Of a stretch of DNA of 64,000 nucleotides, positions 53,781-63,672 are shown in pieces. Position numbers and translations under genes: made by a program. The stretch lies in the NCBI GenBank assembly GCA_033398695.1, contig CM065802.1, forward strand, positions 143,950,096 through 144,014,095, read 5' to 3'. The notes under the pieces are model-generated. The model was not told the origin of the DNA, made no database searches, and saw only the letters and a program-made list of their open reading frames with translations. Position 1 is the stretch's first letter. Each line of letters begins with the position of its first letter. Origin of the DNA: Orobanche coerulescens. Lineage: Eukaryota; Streptophyta; Magnoliopsida; Lamiales; Orobanchaceae.

Positions 53781-54180
53781 TAAAACACCCCCATGATTTA
53801 CGGAGATATTACAGCGCCGTAGATTCTTTTTGGAGAACCTACCAGGCTTTGACCAACATAAAATTACATTAAAATAACGAAACAAAAACATTCACACGCT
53901 TAAAACAAGAATCAACTTCAATACAACACACATTAAGAAACAACTCAATACATTAACCTGTAAGATCATAACTAATACAACCATCACAACTGATCCACAA
54001 TCATCAACAACAACCAACGATAACATAATATACAATACGCGACAGTACCAGCGCAAGTACAAAACCAAAATACCACTCTGACCACGATAAGATGACCATA
54101 GACTCAACATAACACATGATATCAATGATGTCCACCTATCTCGTGCCCGCCCTGTGCTGGCTCGTCTACTAGACCTATAC

Positions 54181-54613
54181 CTGAATACACAACAAGTATA
54201 TTCACCCCCGAAGGGGTCAGCAAATAGCCGGTGGAAGTACAACAATTCCAGAATATGTACAACAAGTGAATAAACAACCGAAATCACAGTGCCATCATAT
54301 ATATTACGGAATACAATACCACAATCATCATCACAACACAACCTCCCGAGCTGTACTAACCCTGTACCTCACGCGAGATACACACCCCAGTGAGTCCTCG
54401 TCAGGCCCTCTCTGGTTGTACAACTCCACCGAGTGATCCATAGGGAACGCGGACTAGCGGATCCCTGGGGACCCTCACTGGTTTTAACTTAGTTCACACA
54501 CACTCAGTAACCAAATGGCATAAACCACATTTTCTGAAATTACTACTTTTACACAAAAATCATATTTTTCACATATTCACACAAAGTACAATAAACGCAA
54601 TCAGAGTACTTGC
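54181..54613 (-). other. Candidate GC-AG leader intron in GYP4 5' LTR
   Basis: 433 nt on the minus strand, donor AG|GCAAGTA and acceptor TATTCAG|G, with a CCCC-UUCG-GGGG hairpin about 15-20 nt before the acceptor. Same signals and nearly the same length as in GYP3. Confidence 0.5.
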
Positions 54614-55157
54614 CTCGATTGGAACGACACAAGAAACAATGAACGAAATGACGTACCATCCGAACTTCTTCAATGATTCTATCTTAACACAACCAAATAC
54701 CAAATCAAGCATAATAGTACAGAAACAGAAGGATTTCCTTCAAATTATACTCTTTGAGACAAACTATCGAACACTACGAAGGCGAAGTCGTTCATACTCC
54801 AATTAACAGTTGAAAACTCAAAACAAAATCTATAGACTTTAAGGAATACAATTTTCAAGGATTACAACATCATAATACAGTAGAAATCGAAGCTAAAATG
54901 AATTAGAATTGAAGATCTTAGCAAAAACCCCAAAATATGAAGAGCTATGGTTCGAACGAATTTTAACTTGATTTGGATGGTGAAAGTTGATGAGATGTTG
55001 TTAACTCGATGCTAGGATCACAAAAACGTAGTTGAATGATGAAACCCGGCCAAAACCCACAATTCTTAAGGCTCACGGTCGCCCACACCTCGGAGAAGAA
55101 GAAAGGAGAGAGGAAAATGACAAATTCTAGAACATGCAGGCCTATTACATTTGATAG

Positions 55158-55510
55158 TGTGTGATATATACCGACAGCCCAGATCCTTCTGTTTGACTTC
55201 GCTAGCGTGCGCTATACATTTGATAGCGTGCACTATATACCGACAATACCGCGCGCTAGCTCCAATAATAGTGTGCGCTAACTTCTTGTGTCCATACTCC
55301 AGAAACATCCTGTCCTCACTGTCCATACTCCAGAAATAGCGCACGTTACCACACTATTAACGTGTGCTAGTACATCACAATAGCGTACGCTAGTCCACCA
55401 TTAGCGTGCGCTAATGTCCCATTCCAGAATCCAGAAAGCGTACTGCCCAACCAGCTTAACGTGCGCTACGACTAAGAGTAGCATGCGCTACGGATACATG
55501 GTTGGTGTGT
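55158..55510 (-). promoter_or_regulatory. GYP4 5' LTR promoter: palindrome array
   Basis: About eleven GCGTGCGC-family palindromes on 55198-55510 (GCTAGCGTGCGCTAT, TAGCGTGCACTAT, TAGCGCACGTTA, TTAACGTGTGCTAG, TAGCGTACGCTAG, TTAGCGTGCGCTAA, TTAACGTGCGCTA, TAGCATGCGCTA). A minus-strand TATA-like GGTATATATC lies at about 55160-55172, downstream of the array. Confidence 0.65.
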
Positions 55511-55760
55511 GCTGGCAATACAGTCTAGACTGCACTAACTGCTACTTCCCAACATTAAATTCGCAAGGTCCGGTCAGAACGTACACATTCCGATAATCAC
55601 AAAACTCAACAATTACCAACCATGACCATCCCAATTCTAATCACCAATTCAAACGATTCAAATTACAATCAATATCATACAATTTTGAAATTACAAATCA
55701 ATTCTTAACATAATATGTCTGAAACAACACACATGAATGTTAAAATACACGGATGTTACA

Positions 55761-56520
55761 GATAAGACCTTTGATACTCAAGCTTCTGCCCAAGTACTTA
55801 GAAAGCCGAGTGTGAATCAGCAAAAGTCAGCTAGCCAGCCACAGCAGAGTCTCGGCAGAGGCCGGGTATGGGGTCAGTCTGTTAGAGGGGGAAATTCTAG
55901 TGCTGGTTCGATACATCCAAGAGTTTACGAGAGGATACCAATGCGGCGGTGGCCTTAGGTATCATTCATATTCTATCTCATCCAGTTCGAGTGCTATTTG
56001 ATTTTGGTGCTACACATTCTTTCATCTCCTTAGATTGTGTAGGCCGTTTGAGTATTGATTGCATAACTGCTTGTGAGCGTTTTATTATGACACTACATAG
56101 TGGGGTTAGAATCGTGGGTAATGAGGAGATTAGAAATTATCCAGTGAGCATAGCACAAATTGATTGGTTGTCGAATTTGATTGTGGTTGATATCAAGGGA
56201 GAGGACTTGATCCTCGATGATGATTGGCTCGAGAGTCACGGATCGATTATGAACTATCACACTAAGGTTATCACTATGGTGGCTGAGGATGGTTCCGAAT
56301 ACTCTTTTGTGGTCTGCAAACCAGATAAGCATAAATTGCTTATTAATGCCATGAAGGTCGTGAAACTTCTAGATAAGGGTTGCATGGTCTATTGGTGTTA
56401 CGCTTTGAAGACAGATGAGGGCAAAATTTACTTTTCTTCGATCCCAGTCGTTAGTGAGTATCCAGATGTTTTTCCAGATGATCTTCGTGGATTACCTCCA
56501 GAGTGAGAGATAGAATTTTC
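55761..56520 (+). pseudogene. pol: GYP5 Gag tail and protease
   Basis: Gag tail: NQQKSASQPQQSLGRGR and AGSIHPRVYE. After a frameshift near 55950, the protease: VRVLFDFGATHSFISLDCVG, with the Asp codon at 56000-56002, but DTG is changed to DFG. HSGVRIVGNEEIRNY and DLILDDDWLESHGSIMNY follow. A stop near 56504 after LRGLPPE. Confidence 0.87.
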
Positions 56521-57350
56521 TGTTGAATTAGAGCCTGACGCAACACCGATTTCTAAGGCGCCTTATCGCATGGCACCTTCAGAGATCCAGGAGTTGAAGA
56601 ATTAGTTGGGAGAGTTGTTAGAGAAGGGGTACATTATACCGAGTGCTTCTCCTTGGGGCGTACCTGTCCTATTTGTGAGGAAGAAGGATGGTTCATTGCG
56701 TTTATTCATCGATTACCTCGAGCTAAACAAAGTAACCATCAAGAATTAATATCTATTACCTCGTATAGATGACTTGTTTGATCAGTTGCGTGGGTCTACA
56801 GTATTCTCGAAGATCGATTTGAGATCGGGATACTACTAGCTTTTAGTGAAAGAGTTCGATGTTCCGAAGACCACTTTTAGGACGAGATATGTACATTATG
56901 AGTTTGTGGTCATGCCTTTCGGACTGACCAACGCGCCATCAATATTCATGAAGTTGATGAACAAAACATTTATCGAGTACCTTGATAAATGTGTGGTCAT
57001 CTTAATTGACTATATTCTGATTTACTCTCGAGATGAAGAGGAGCATGCCCACCACTTGCGTTTAATATTAGACATTTTGAAAGCTCAGCACCTTCATGCG
57101 ATGTTCTGAAATGTGAATTCTGGCTGAATGAAGTTCTGAGACTGGACACCACCTAAAAATGTAAAGGAAGTTCATAGCTTTTTGGGTCTTACAAGATACT
57201 ATCGCCGGTTTGTCGAGGGGTTCTCTAATCTTGCTCGATCGCTTACGCAGTTACTCCAGAAAATGGAAAAGTTTGTTTGGACTGTTGAGAGACAGCAAAG
57301 CTTTGATGAACTGAAGAAGCGTTTGACATCAGCTGATTTTGGCATTAACG
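56521..57350 (+). pseudogene. pol: GYP5 reverse transcriptase, active site altered
   Basis: [20 protein letters not shown], then a TAG after [25 protein letters not shown], stops near 56747 and 56838, then [20 protein letters not shown]. The catalytic box reads LIDY at 57001-57012 in place of FIDD. Thumb and connection survive as [20 protein letters not shown] with a deletion near 57135, where part of the thumb is gone. Confidence 0.88.
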
Positions 57351-58990
57351 CAAGGTAATGAAGGATCTGCAGTATACATTGACGCCTCGGGTCAGGGACT
57401 CGGATGTGTGCTTATGCAGCACGATAAGACAATAGAATTTGCATAGCGACAGTTGAACCAGTATGAGATGAATTATTCTACTCATGACTTGGAATTGGCA
57501 GCAGTCGTGTTCGCACTAAAGATTTGACGACATTATTTGTATGGATCTCCGTGTCGGATCTATATGGGTCACAAGAGTTTGAAATATATTTTCAGTCAGA
57601 AAGAGTTAAATATGAGGCAGCGCCGTTGGTTGGAATTGATAAAGATTATGATTTGGAAATCCTTTACCATCCAGGATAATCCAATGTCGTCGCAGATGCG
57701 TTGAGCTGAACACTCCAGATGCTCTAGATCCTTACACCCCAAGCAAAGATTCAGCAAGAATTGATCAAACATGGAATAGAAGTTTGGCTTCAGAGAGTGC
57801 AAGGATAGTTGTGTACCCTCGAAATTACTTCGTCTTTAGTTGATGACATCAAAGGAAAGCATTGGAGTGATCCGATGATTACTCAACGGAAGGAAGATGT
57901 GATTCAAGGGAAGGCCCCTGGTTTTATGGTCCATGAGGACAATATTTTGAGATTCCAGGGCAGACTTTGTGTTCAGAATAACTAAGAGTTGAGTCAAAAG
58001 ATAATTTGAGAGGCCAATGCTATGCCTTCCTTAATCCATCCGGGGACGAGTAAGATATACAAAGATTTGAAGCGAAATTTTTTGTGGAACAATATGAAGA
58101 AGGATGTCACAGAGTTTGTTTTGCGGTGTTTGACTTGCCAACAAGTAAAATTGAGCATCAACGACCAGCGGGGTTGTTGAAGCCGCTTCCTATTCCTGAG
58201 TGGAAGTGGGAATATATCTACATGGACTTTATCACCGGAATGCCGACGACTAAAGCTGGAATGAATATGATTTGGGTAATCATCGGTCGATTAACCAAGT
58301 CCGCACATTTCCTTGGTATAAAGGATACTTGGGGACCGGAGAGGCTGGATCGAATATTTATTACAGAGATTGTGAGATCTCACGGTACGCCTAAAACTAT
58401 TATTTTTGATCGAGATGGCCATTTTGTGTCACATTTCTGGCAGGCGGTCCATCAGACCTTGGGTACCGAGTTGAGGATGAGTACATCTTTTCATCCGCAG
58501 TCGGACGGTCAGACCGAGCAGACGATTCAGATGTTAGAGAATATGTTGCGGGATTGTTCCCTAGACTGGAGCAGTAATTGGGAACTACATTTACCATTGA
58601 TCGAGTTTACTTATAATAATAGTTGACATGGATCGATCAATATGGCACCCTTCGAATCACTTTATGGTAGGTGATGTAGATCGCCATTATGATTGGACGA
58701 GGCTTTGGAGTTAGTTGGGACGGAACTAGATATGTTGATGGAAACTAAAGACAAGATTTATATCATTCGAGATTGATTGTTGACTGCCTAAAGGCGACCG
58801 AAATCATATGCTGATATTCGCCGTCAACCCTTGGAGTTCGAAGTGGGAGATCATGTTCTGCTCAAGGTGTCGCCTATAAAGGTAGTTTTTAATTTCGGTA
58901 AGAAAGGGAAACTTAGTCCGAGGTATATCAGACCATTTGAGATCTTAGACAGAGTTGGAGAATTGGCTTATCACTTGGAGTTAACTTTTC
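57351..58990 (+). pseudogene. pol: GYP5 RNase H, integrase and GPF motif
   Basis: RNase [34 protein letters not shown] (then TGA) and a stop-broken [10 protein letters not shown]. Integrase: zinc pair CLTCQQVK near 58130, core YMDFITGMPTTK (Asp), IIFDRDGHFVSHF (Asp), SDGQTEQTIQMLE (Glu). TYNNS then TGA. The end includes GDHVLLKVSP, PFEILDRVGELAYHLEL and stops at 58990. Many nonsense codons. Confidence 0.85.
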
Positions 58991-59493
58991 AATGATTCAA
59001 ACGGCGAGTCAATCCTAGTTTGGATGAGAAAATTATGTTCATATTCGCAAAACTATCTAATTTCTTCCTAGACACGCCTGTTTTGCCCATGGAACTCGAC
59101 CGTGTCAAATCCGACACTGCCCGGGTCGTTTGTCAGCAGTATAAAACATGAGAAACGGGTTTCTTAACCCATTTCTTCATTTTTCCTCTTCATTTGGACG
59201 ATTTGGGCGATTCCAAGGAGAAGTTTTGTCCAGAGCTCATCAATCATCAACATCTTGGGTTTGTAACGTGATTTAATCATCACATATCCATCTCTTCTCC
59301 TTCAAATCAAGGTAAATCTTCCTAGAACCCTATTTTGGGAATTTAGGGGTTTTCATAGATTTGTTCGTTTATTTCACTTTGAAGCTTGAAATCCTTGAGA
59401 TTATGAAGTATCTACTCGGTTCCCATGTTTCCCCTACGGTTATACGAGTGTTTTTGTGTATTAATTGGAATTGAGAGGGTTTGGATGATTTCC
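58991..59493 (+). repeat. LTR-J, first part (partial LTR of another gypsy-type element)
   Basis: Non-coding LTR-like sequence with a TATA box AGTATAAAACATG at 59139-59147. Upstream is a GC-rich block (59072-59130) with GACCGTGTC, GACACTGCCCGGG and related short inverted motifs. A donor-like TCAAG|GTAAATC lies near 59309. The 5' edge is unclear because no TGTAAT terminus is visible. TTTCC at 59489-59493 is the TRG1 duplication; it continues at 63673. Confidence 0.6.
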
Positions 59494-60529
59494 TGTTGGA
59501 ACATTTTGTTCCATACATAAATTAAAAGTGTTTTGATGATTAAAGGCGATAAACAAAACAAAATAACGAAGAGGCGAAGAAAGCATCGAAGGAAAACGAA
59601 GTGAAAAATGCTGGATAAAATCAAATCTAACGTACGTAACATGGGTATGTTAACGTACGTAATATTGCAAGCTAACGTACGTAATGGAGGTTGTATAACG
59701 TACGTAAACTAGTTCACACAAGTGAACGTTGGAGGAGTCAAAGTCAGAAAAGCATGCAACGGATATATAACGTCATCAGTGACGAAATGTTAACGTACGT
59801 AACGAAGTCAATGCTAACATACGTAACCAAAGAAACGAAGCTCACTGGACTGAAACTGTACTAGGCTAACGTACGTAACCTGGGGTGGTTAACGTACATA
59901 ATGAAGCTTACGTACGTAATATGTTGAGGATAGCATGCGTAAACAAGTCTGCAGAAGCTAACGGCTAGTTTGATGATGGAGCCTTTAAATACCATGTCTA
60001 TGGTAGTGATTCATACAACAACTTCAAGCATACTACACATTCATCTGAGATTGATATTCATTGTATTGTTGTTGTAATATTGAGCTTATATTGAGTGATT
60101 GAGTGTTATACACAAAATCATACACGAGTGGTAAAAGAAAAGATATAATTGAATTCAGTGTTATTAGGATCAAGGATCCGGCATTATTAGAATCGCAATC
60201 GCTATCGAGTGAGGTTTATCCAGTACCCATAGAAAGCTAGAGAGGTTGATTCCTTGTCCTACGAAAAGGAAAACGGTTTAACTTGGACCGACACAAAGAC
60301 AAGTGTGAGTGGTTTATCACGGACCAATAGAAGACATGATTGTAACGGTTATACCTCGACCGATAGAAGAGAGGAGAAGAGGTTTTTCTTTAGCCTATTG
60401 AAAAAGATACCGAGAGAGGACGTAGGCTTGTTTATAGCCGAACCTTTATAAATCCGTGCGCCATTTAATTTCCGCACTTGATATTTACGCTTCCGCAACA
60501 CGTCGCAATATCCGATAATGTACCTAACA
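59494..60529 (+). repeat. TRG1 5' LTR
   Basis: 1,036 bp, starting TGTTGGAACATTTTGTTCC (itself containing the inverted repeat GGAACATTTTGTTCC) and ending CCTAACA. Holds the TAACGTACGTAA array and a TATA-like CTTTAAATA. Confidence 0.95.
59625..59991 (+). promoter_or_regulatory. TRG1 5' LTR promoter: TAACGTACGTAA array plus TATA-like box
   Basis: Ten copies of TAACGTACGTAA or close variants between 59627 and 59945 (two reduced to TAACATACGTAA and TAACGTACATAA). A TATA-like CTTTAAATAC at about 59982-59991 follows. The palindrome is nearly identical to sites in the gypsy element GYP1 (TTAACGTACGTAA) although the elements belong to different superfamilies. Confidence 0.72.
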
Positions 60530-60531
60530 AT

Positions 60532-60543
60532 TGGTATCAGAGC
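60532..60543 (+). other. TRG1 primer binding site (initiator Met tRNA)
   Basis: TGGTATCAGAGC, perfect match, two bases after the LTR. Confidence 0.93.
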
Positions 60544-60587
60544 GGTACTCCAATACACGGCTTAACATCCAAGGAGAAAAAGATCCA

Positions 60588-62095
60588 ATGGCGTTTCAAT
60601 TTGCTCTTGTCGAAGGCCTTGCTCTCAACCGACCACCATTCTTTGATGGCTCAAATTATTTGACATTGAAGAAAAAGATGTCAATATTTATTCGTGCCTA
60701 CGATATAGAGATTTGGAAGATTATTTGTCTCGGCCCAAAAGTTTCTATCAAATCCGATGGTACGCTCAAGTCTTTTAAAGAATTCGACGATGCCGATTGG
60801 AAAAATGACCATCTAAATTGTAAGGCCACCCAAATTTTATTTTGTGCCTTAAATTCCGAAGAGGTCAATCGAATCTCGTCGTGTGAAAGTGTGAAAGAAA
60901 TATGGAAAATTCTTGAAATCACACACGAAGGGACAACTCAAGTCAAGGAGACGAAAATCAATATGCTTCTCCATGACTACGAGTTATTCATGATGAAAGG
61001 TGACGAGTCCATCACCAATATGCTTGATCGATTCTCGGTCGTCACAAATGGACTTGCTTCGTTTGGTAAACCATTATCTAGTAGTGAAAAATTAAGAAAA
61101 TATTACGATCACTACCTAGCGAATGGGACGGCACCGTGACCGCAATTATGGAATCTAAAGATCTCAACACGCTTGATTTTAGCGCCCTCGTTGGTTCGCT
61201 AATTAATTATGAGATCGTGTTAAAATCACGAAGTGTCAAACCGAAACCAAAGGAACGATCGTTATCCATGAAGGCTAAGATATCGAGAAAGAAAGAAGAA
61301 ATCCCGGTGGAAGAAAGCGACGAAGAAATGGCATACTATGCCAAAAATATTATTAAATTCCAAACCTTATTAAACCGGAGGAAGAAGGATATCTCAAGCG
61401 AATCTAAGAAGTTCGACAATTCTTGTCGAATATGTTGAAAACCAGGCCACTTCGCTAAGCATTGCCGAGCTAAACCCAAGAAGGAGGTTCTCATGGCCAC
61501 TTGGAGCGACGAAGACGAAGACGACGAATTTATCAATCAAAATAATCTCGCTCTCATGGCCCAGAGTTTATTCGACGACAGCGACGTCGAAATCCAAGTA
61601 AGTACATCCTCTCGTGAAGAGTTATTTGATGCATTTGAATTATTGCATACGGATTTTCAAAACGCTTTATCCGAGATCAAATCCCTTAAATCTAAAATTA
61701 AATCTTTGGAAATTGAAAATTCCAAAATCATCGAGAAGGAAAAATTCGTTGAAATTGATCATTCAAAGTGTATTGAAAATGAAAATATTTTGAAGAATGA
61801 TCTCGCTAAAATCCAAACCGAGCTTAAATCTTTGACAAAGAAATTCTCGCGCGGAAACGAGAAATTTGAACAAATGCTTGGTGTTCAAAAATTTACATTG
61901 AATAAAGAGGGGTTAGGATTCAAAACTCGTTTGAAAAATGAATCCGTTAATTTAAAGATACCCCATTGCGAAAAGTGTTTAAAAATCGGGCATCATATTT
62001 CAAGTTGCAAAAGCCCGAGACGGACGATAAAAATTAAGAAAATTTGGGTTCCTAAAGGAACAATCTTTTCAAATATCGTCTACGTTTCTAAATAA
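60588..62095 (+). pseudogene. gag: TRG1 Gag
   Basis: ATG at 60588 (MAFQFALVEGLALN). UBN2-type capsid: PPFFDGSNYLTLKKKMSIFI, then AQILFCALNSEEVNRI-like text (actual TQILFCALNSEEV), VKEIWKILEITHEGTTQVKE and SITNMLDRFSVVTNGLASFG. A frameshift in the A-run at about 61095-61100 and a TGA at 61436-61438 inside the zinc knuckle (CRIC then KPGHFAKHC) interrupt it. An acidic stretch EDEDDEFINQNN is followed by a coiled coil (LSEIKSLKSKIKSLEIEN, about 61660-61850). A second CX2C...C set, CEKCLKIGHHISSC, follows; it ends IKKIWVPKGT and TAA at 62095. Only two lesions in 500 codons. Confidence 0.85.
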
Positions 62096-62633
62096 AAACC
62101 AACTATAGGTTGGATCCCCAAATATTGATTTTTGGTATTTTACTCAGGAGGAGTAATTTTTTAAAACGGATAATATTTTCAGGGGGAGTTAATACCCTTG
62201 TATTTATTTTTACATATTTCATTATTTATTGAATTTTTTTATTGGTATTTTACTACATTTTTTTGATGAATACAAAAAGGGGGAGAGATAGGAGAATGGA
62301 GAAATAAGTCGAAAATGTGATTAACCGTGAAAGGGGGAGAAAAATCGAAGAAAATCGATTGCATACAAAAAGAATTGGAAAAACGAAGGAGTTGAAAATA
62401 AGGAGAAGTCGAAAATGAAAAAAAAATGAGGAGACGTCGAAAAGACGATGAAAAATTAAAAATGAGAAAAGAAAAGGAGAAAAGAAAAAGGAGTCGAAAA
62501 AGAAATGGGAGAAGAACTAACGAGACGGATAAAGTCGAAAACTTTGGTTTGTACACATATACATATACTTGTAATTTTGCAGGTAAATCCCATTGACGAA
62601 GTTTTGTTTTGTAATCATCAAAAAGGGGGAGAA
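62096..62633 (+). other. TRG1 non-coding 3' region with multiple purine tracts
   Basis: No ORF of note. Repeated purine tracts: CTCAGGAGGAGTAA near 62143, TTTCAGGGGGAGTT near 62178, AAAAAGGGGGAGAGA near 62275, GAAAGGGGGAGAAA near 62330, and CAAAAAGGGGGAGAA directly before the 3' LTR (62619-62633). Multiple tracts of this kind are typical of Sireviruses. In between is GAAAA-rich simple sequence. Confidence 0.8.
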
Positions 62634-63667
62634 TGTTGGAACATTTTGTTCCATATATAAATTAAAAGTGTTTTGATGATTAAAGGAGATAAACAAAACA
62701 AAACAACGAAGAGGCGAAGCAAGCATCGAAGGAAAACGAAGTGCAAAATGCTGGATAAATTAAATCTAACGTACGTAACATGGGTATGTTAACGTACGTA
62801 ATATTGCAAGCTAACGTACGTAATGGAGGTTGTATAACTACGTAAACTAGTTCACACAAGTGAACGTTGGAGGAGTCAAAGTCAGAAAAGCATGCAACGG
62901 ATATATGACGTCATCAGTGACGAAATGTTAACGTACGTAATGAAGTCAATGCTAACGTACGTAACCAAAGAAACGAAGCTCACTAGACTGAAACTGGAGT
63001 GGGCTAACGTACGTAACCTGGGGTGGTTAACGTACGTAATGAAGCTTACGTACGTAATATGTTGAGGATAGCGTACGTAAACAAGTCTGCAGAAGCTAAC
63101 GGCTAGTTTGATGATGGAGCCTATAAATACCATGTTTATGGTAGTGATTCATACAACAACTTCAAGCATACTACACATTCATCTGAGATTGATATTCATT
63201 GTATTGTTGTTGTAATATTGAGCTTACATTGAGTGATCGAGTATTATACACAAAATCATACACGAGTGGTAAAAGAAAAGATACGGTTGAATTTGGTGTT
63301 ATTAGGATCAAGGATCCGGCATTATTAGAATCGCAATCGCTATCGAGTGAGGTTTATCTAGTACCCATAGAAAGCTAGAGAGGTTGATTCCTTGTCCTAC
63401 GAAAAGGAAAACGGTTTAACTTGGACCGACACAAAGACAAGTGTGAGTGGTTTATCACGGACCAATAGAAGACGTGATTGTAACGGTTATACCTCGACCG
63501 ATAGAAGAGAGGAGAAGAGGTTTTTCTTTAGCCTATTGAAAAAGATACCGAGAGAGGATGTAGGCTCGTTTATAGTCGAACCTCTATAAATCCGTGCGCC
63601 ATTTAATTTCCGCACTTGATATTTACACTTCCGCAACATGGCGCAATATCCGATAATGTACCCAACA
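62634..63667 (+). repeat. TRG1 3' LTR
   Basis: 1,034 bp, TGTTGGAACA to CCCAACA, followed by TTTCC. The TATA box is canonical here (CTATAAATACC at about 63121-63131) where the 5' copy reads TTTAAATA. Confidence 0.95.
62765..63131 (+). promoter_or_regulatory. TRG1 3' LTR promoter: TAACGTACGTAA array plus TATA box
   Basis: Ten sites between 62766 and 63080, nine of them close to TAACGTACGTAA and one degenerate (TAACTACGTAA near 62836). TATA box CTATAAATA about 45 bp downstream of the last site. Confidence 0.75.
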
Positions 63668-63672
63668 TTTCC

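Larger units (their letters stand above)
47676..55760 (-). mobile_element. GYP4: 5' part of a Ty3/gypsy chromovirus (Tekay/Del-like)
   Basis: Minus-strand element: 5' LTR (53781-55760), primer site, leader, gag (interrupted by SOLO1), protease, RT and RNase H, until COP3 cuts it at 47675. Its remaining pol and 3' LTR should lie left of COP3 but are lost. It abuts GYP5 at 55761; the target duplication would start GATAA but has no partner in the window. Confidence 0.87.
53781..55760 (-). repeat. GYP4 5' LTR
   Basis: About 1,980 bp: minus strand TGTAACATCCGTG (55760) to GGGGTGTTTTA (53781, normal CA end mutated). A candidate GC-AG intron runs from CGAG|GCAAGTACT at 54613 to GTGTATTCAG|GTATAG ending at 54181. 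The hairpin GACCCC-TTCG-GGGGTGAA (54193-54214) lies just before the acceptor. Confidence 0.88.
55761..58990 (+). mobile_element. GYP5: internal part of a Ty3/gypsy chromovirus, heavily mutated
   Basis: Plus strand from the Gag tail through protease, RT, RNase H, integrase and the GPF-like motif. The 5' part was separated by GYP4 and lost. The 3' end stops near 58990, where LTR-J sequence begins. More stops and frameshifts than in any other pol here, so probably the oldest gypsy copy. Confidence 0.85.
59494..63667 (+). mobile_element. TRG1: gag-only copia-type (Sirevirus-like) LTR element
   Basis: 4,174 bp, TGTTGGAACA to ACCCAACA, target duplication TTTCC at 59489-59493 and 63668-63672. Two LTRs of about 1,035 bp (roughly 3-4% different by hand count), perfect primer site, one gag-like gene and several GGGGGAG purine tracts, with no protease, integrase or RT. 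This is the layout of non-autonomous terminal-repeat elements carrying only GAG. It would need enzymes from a related full copy. Confidence 0.9.

Noticed and set aside
33876..59493. GYP3 (gag end) and GYP5 (start near the Gag tail) as two halves of one plus-strand element
   Set aside because: Their Gag tails overlap in homologous content (SQPQ...GR regions) instead of joining end to end, and no common 5-bp boundary is visible.
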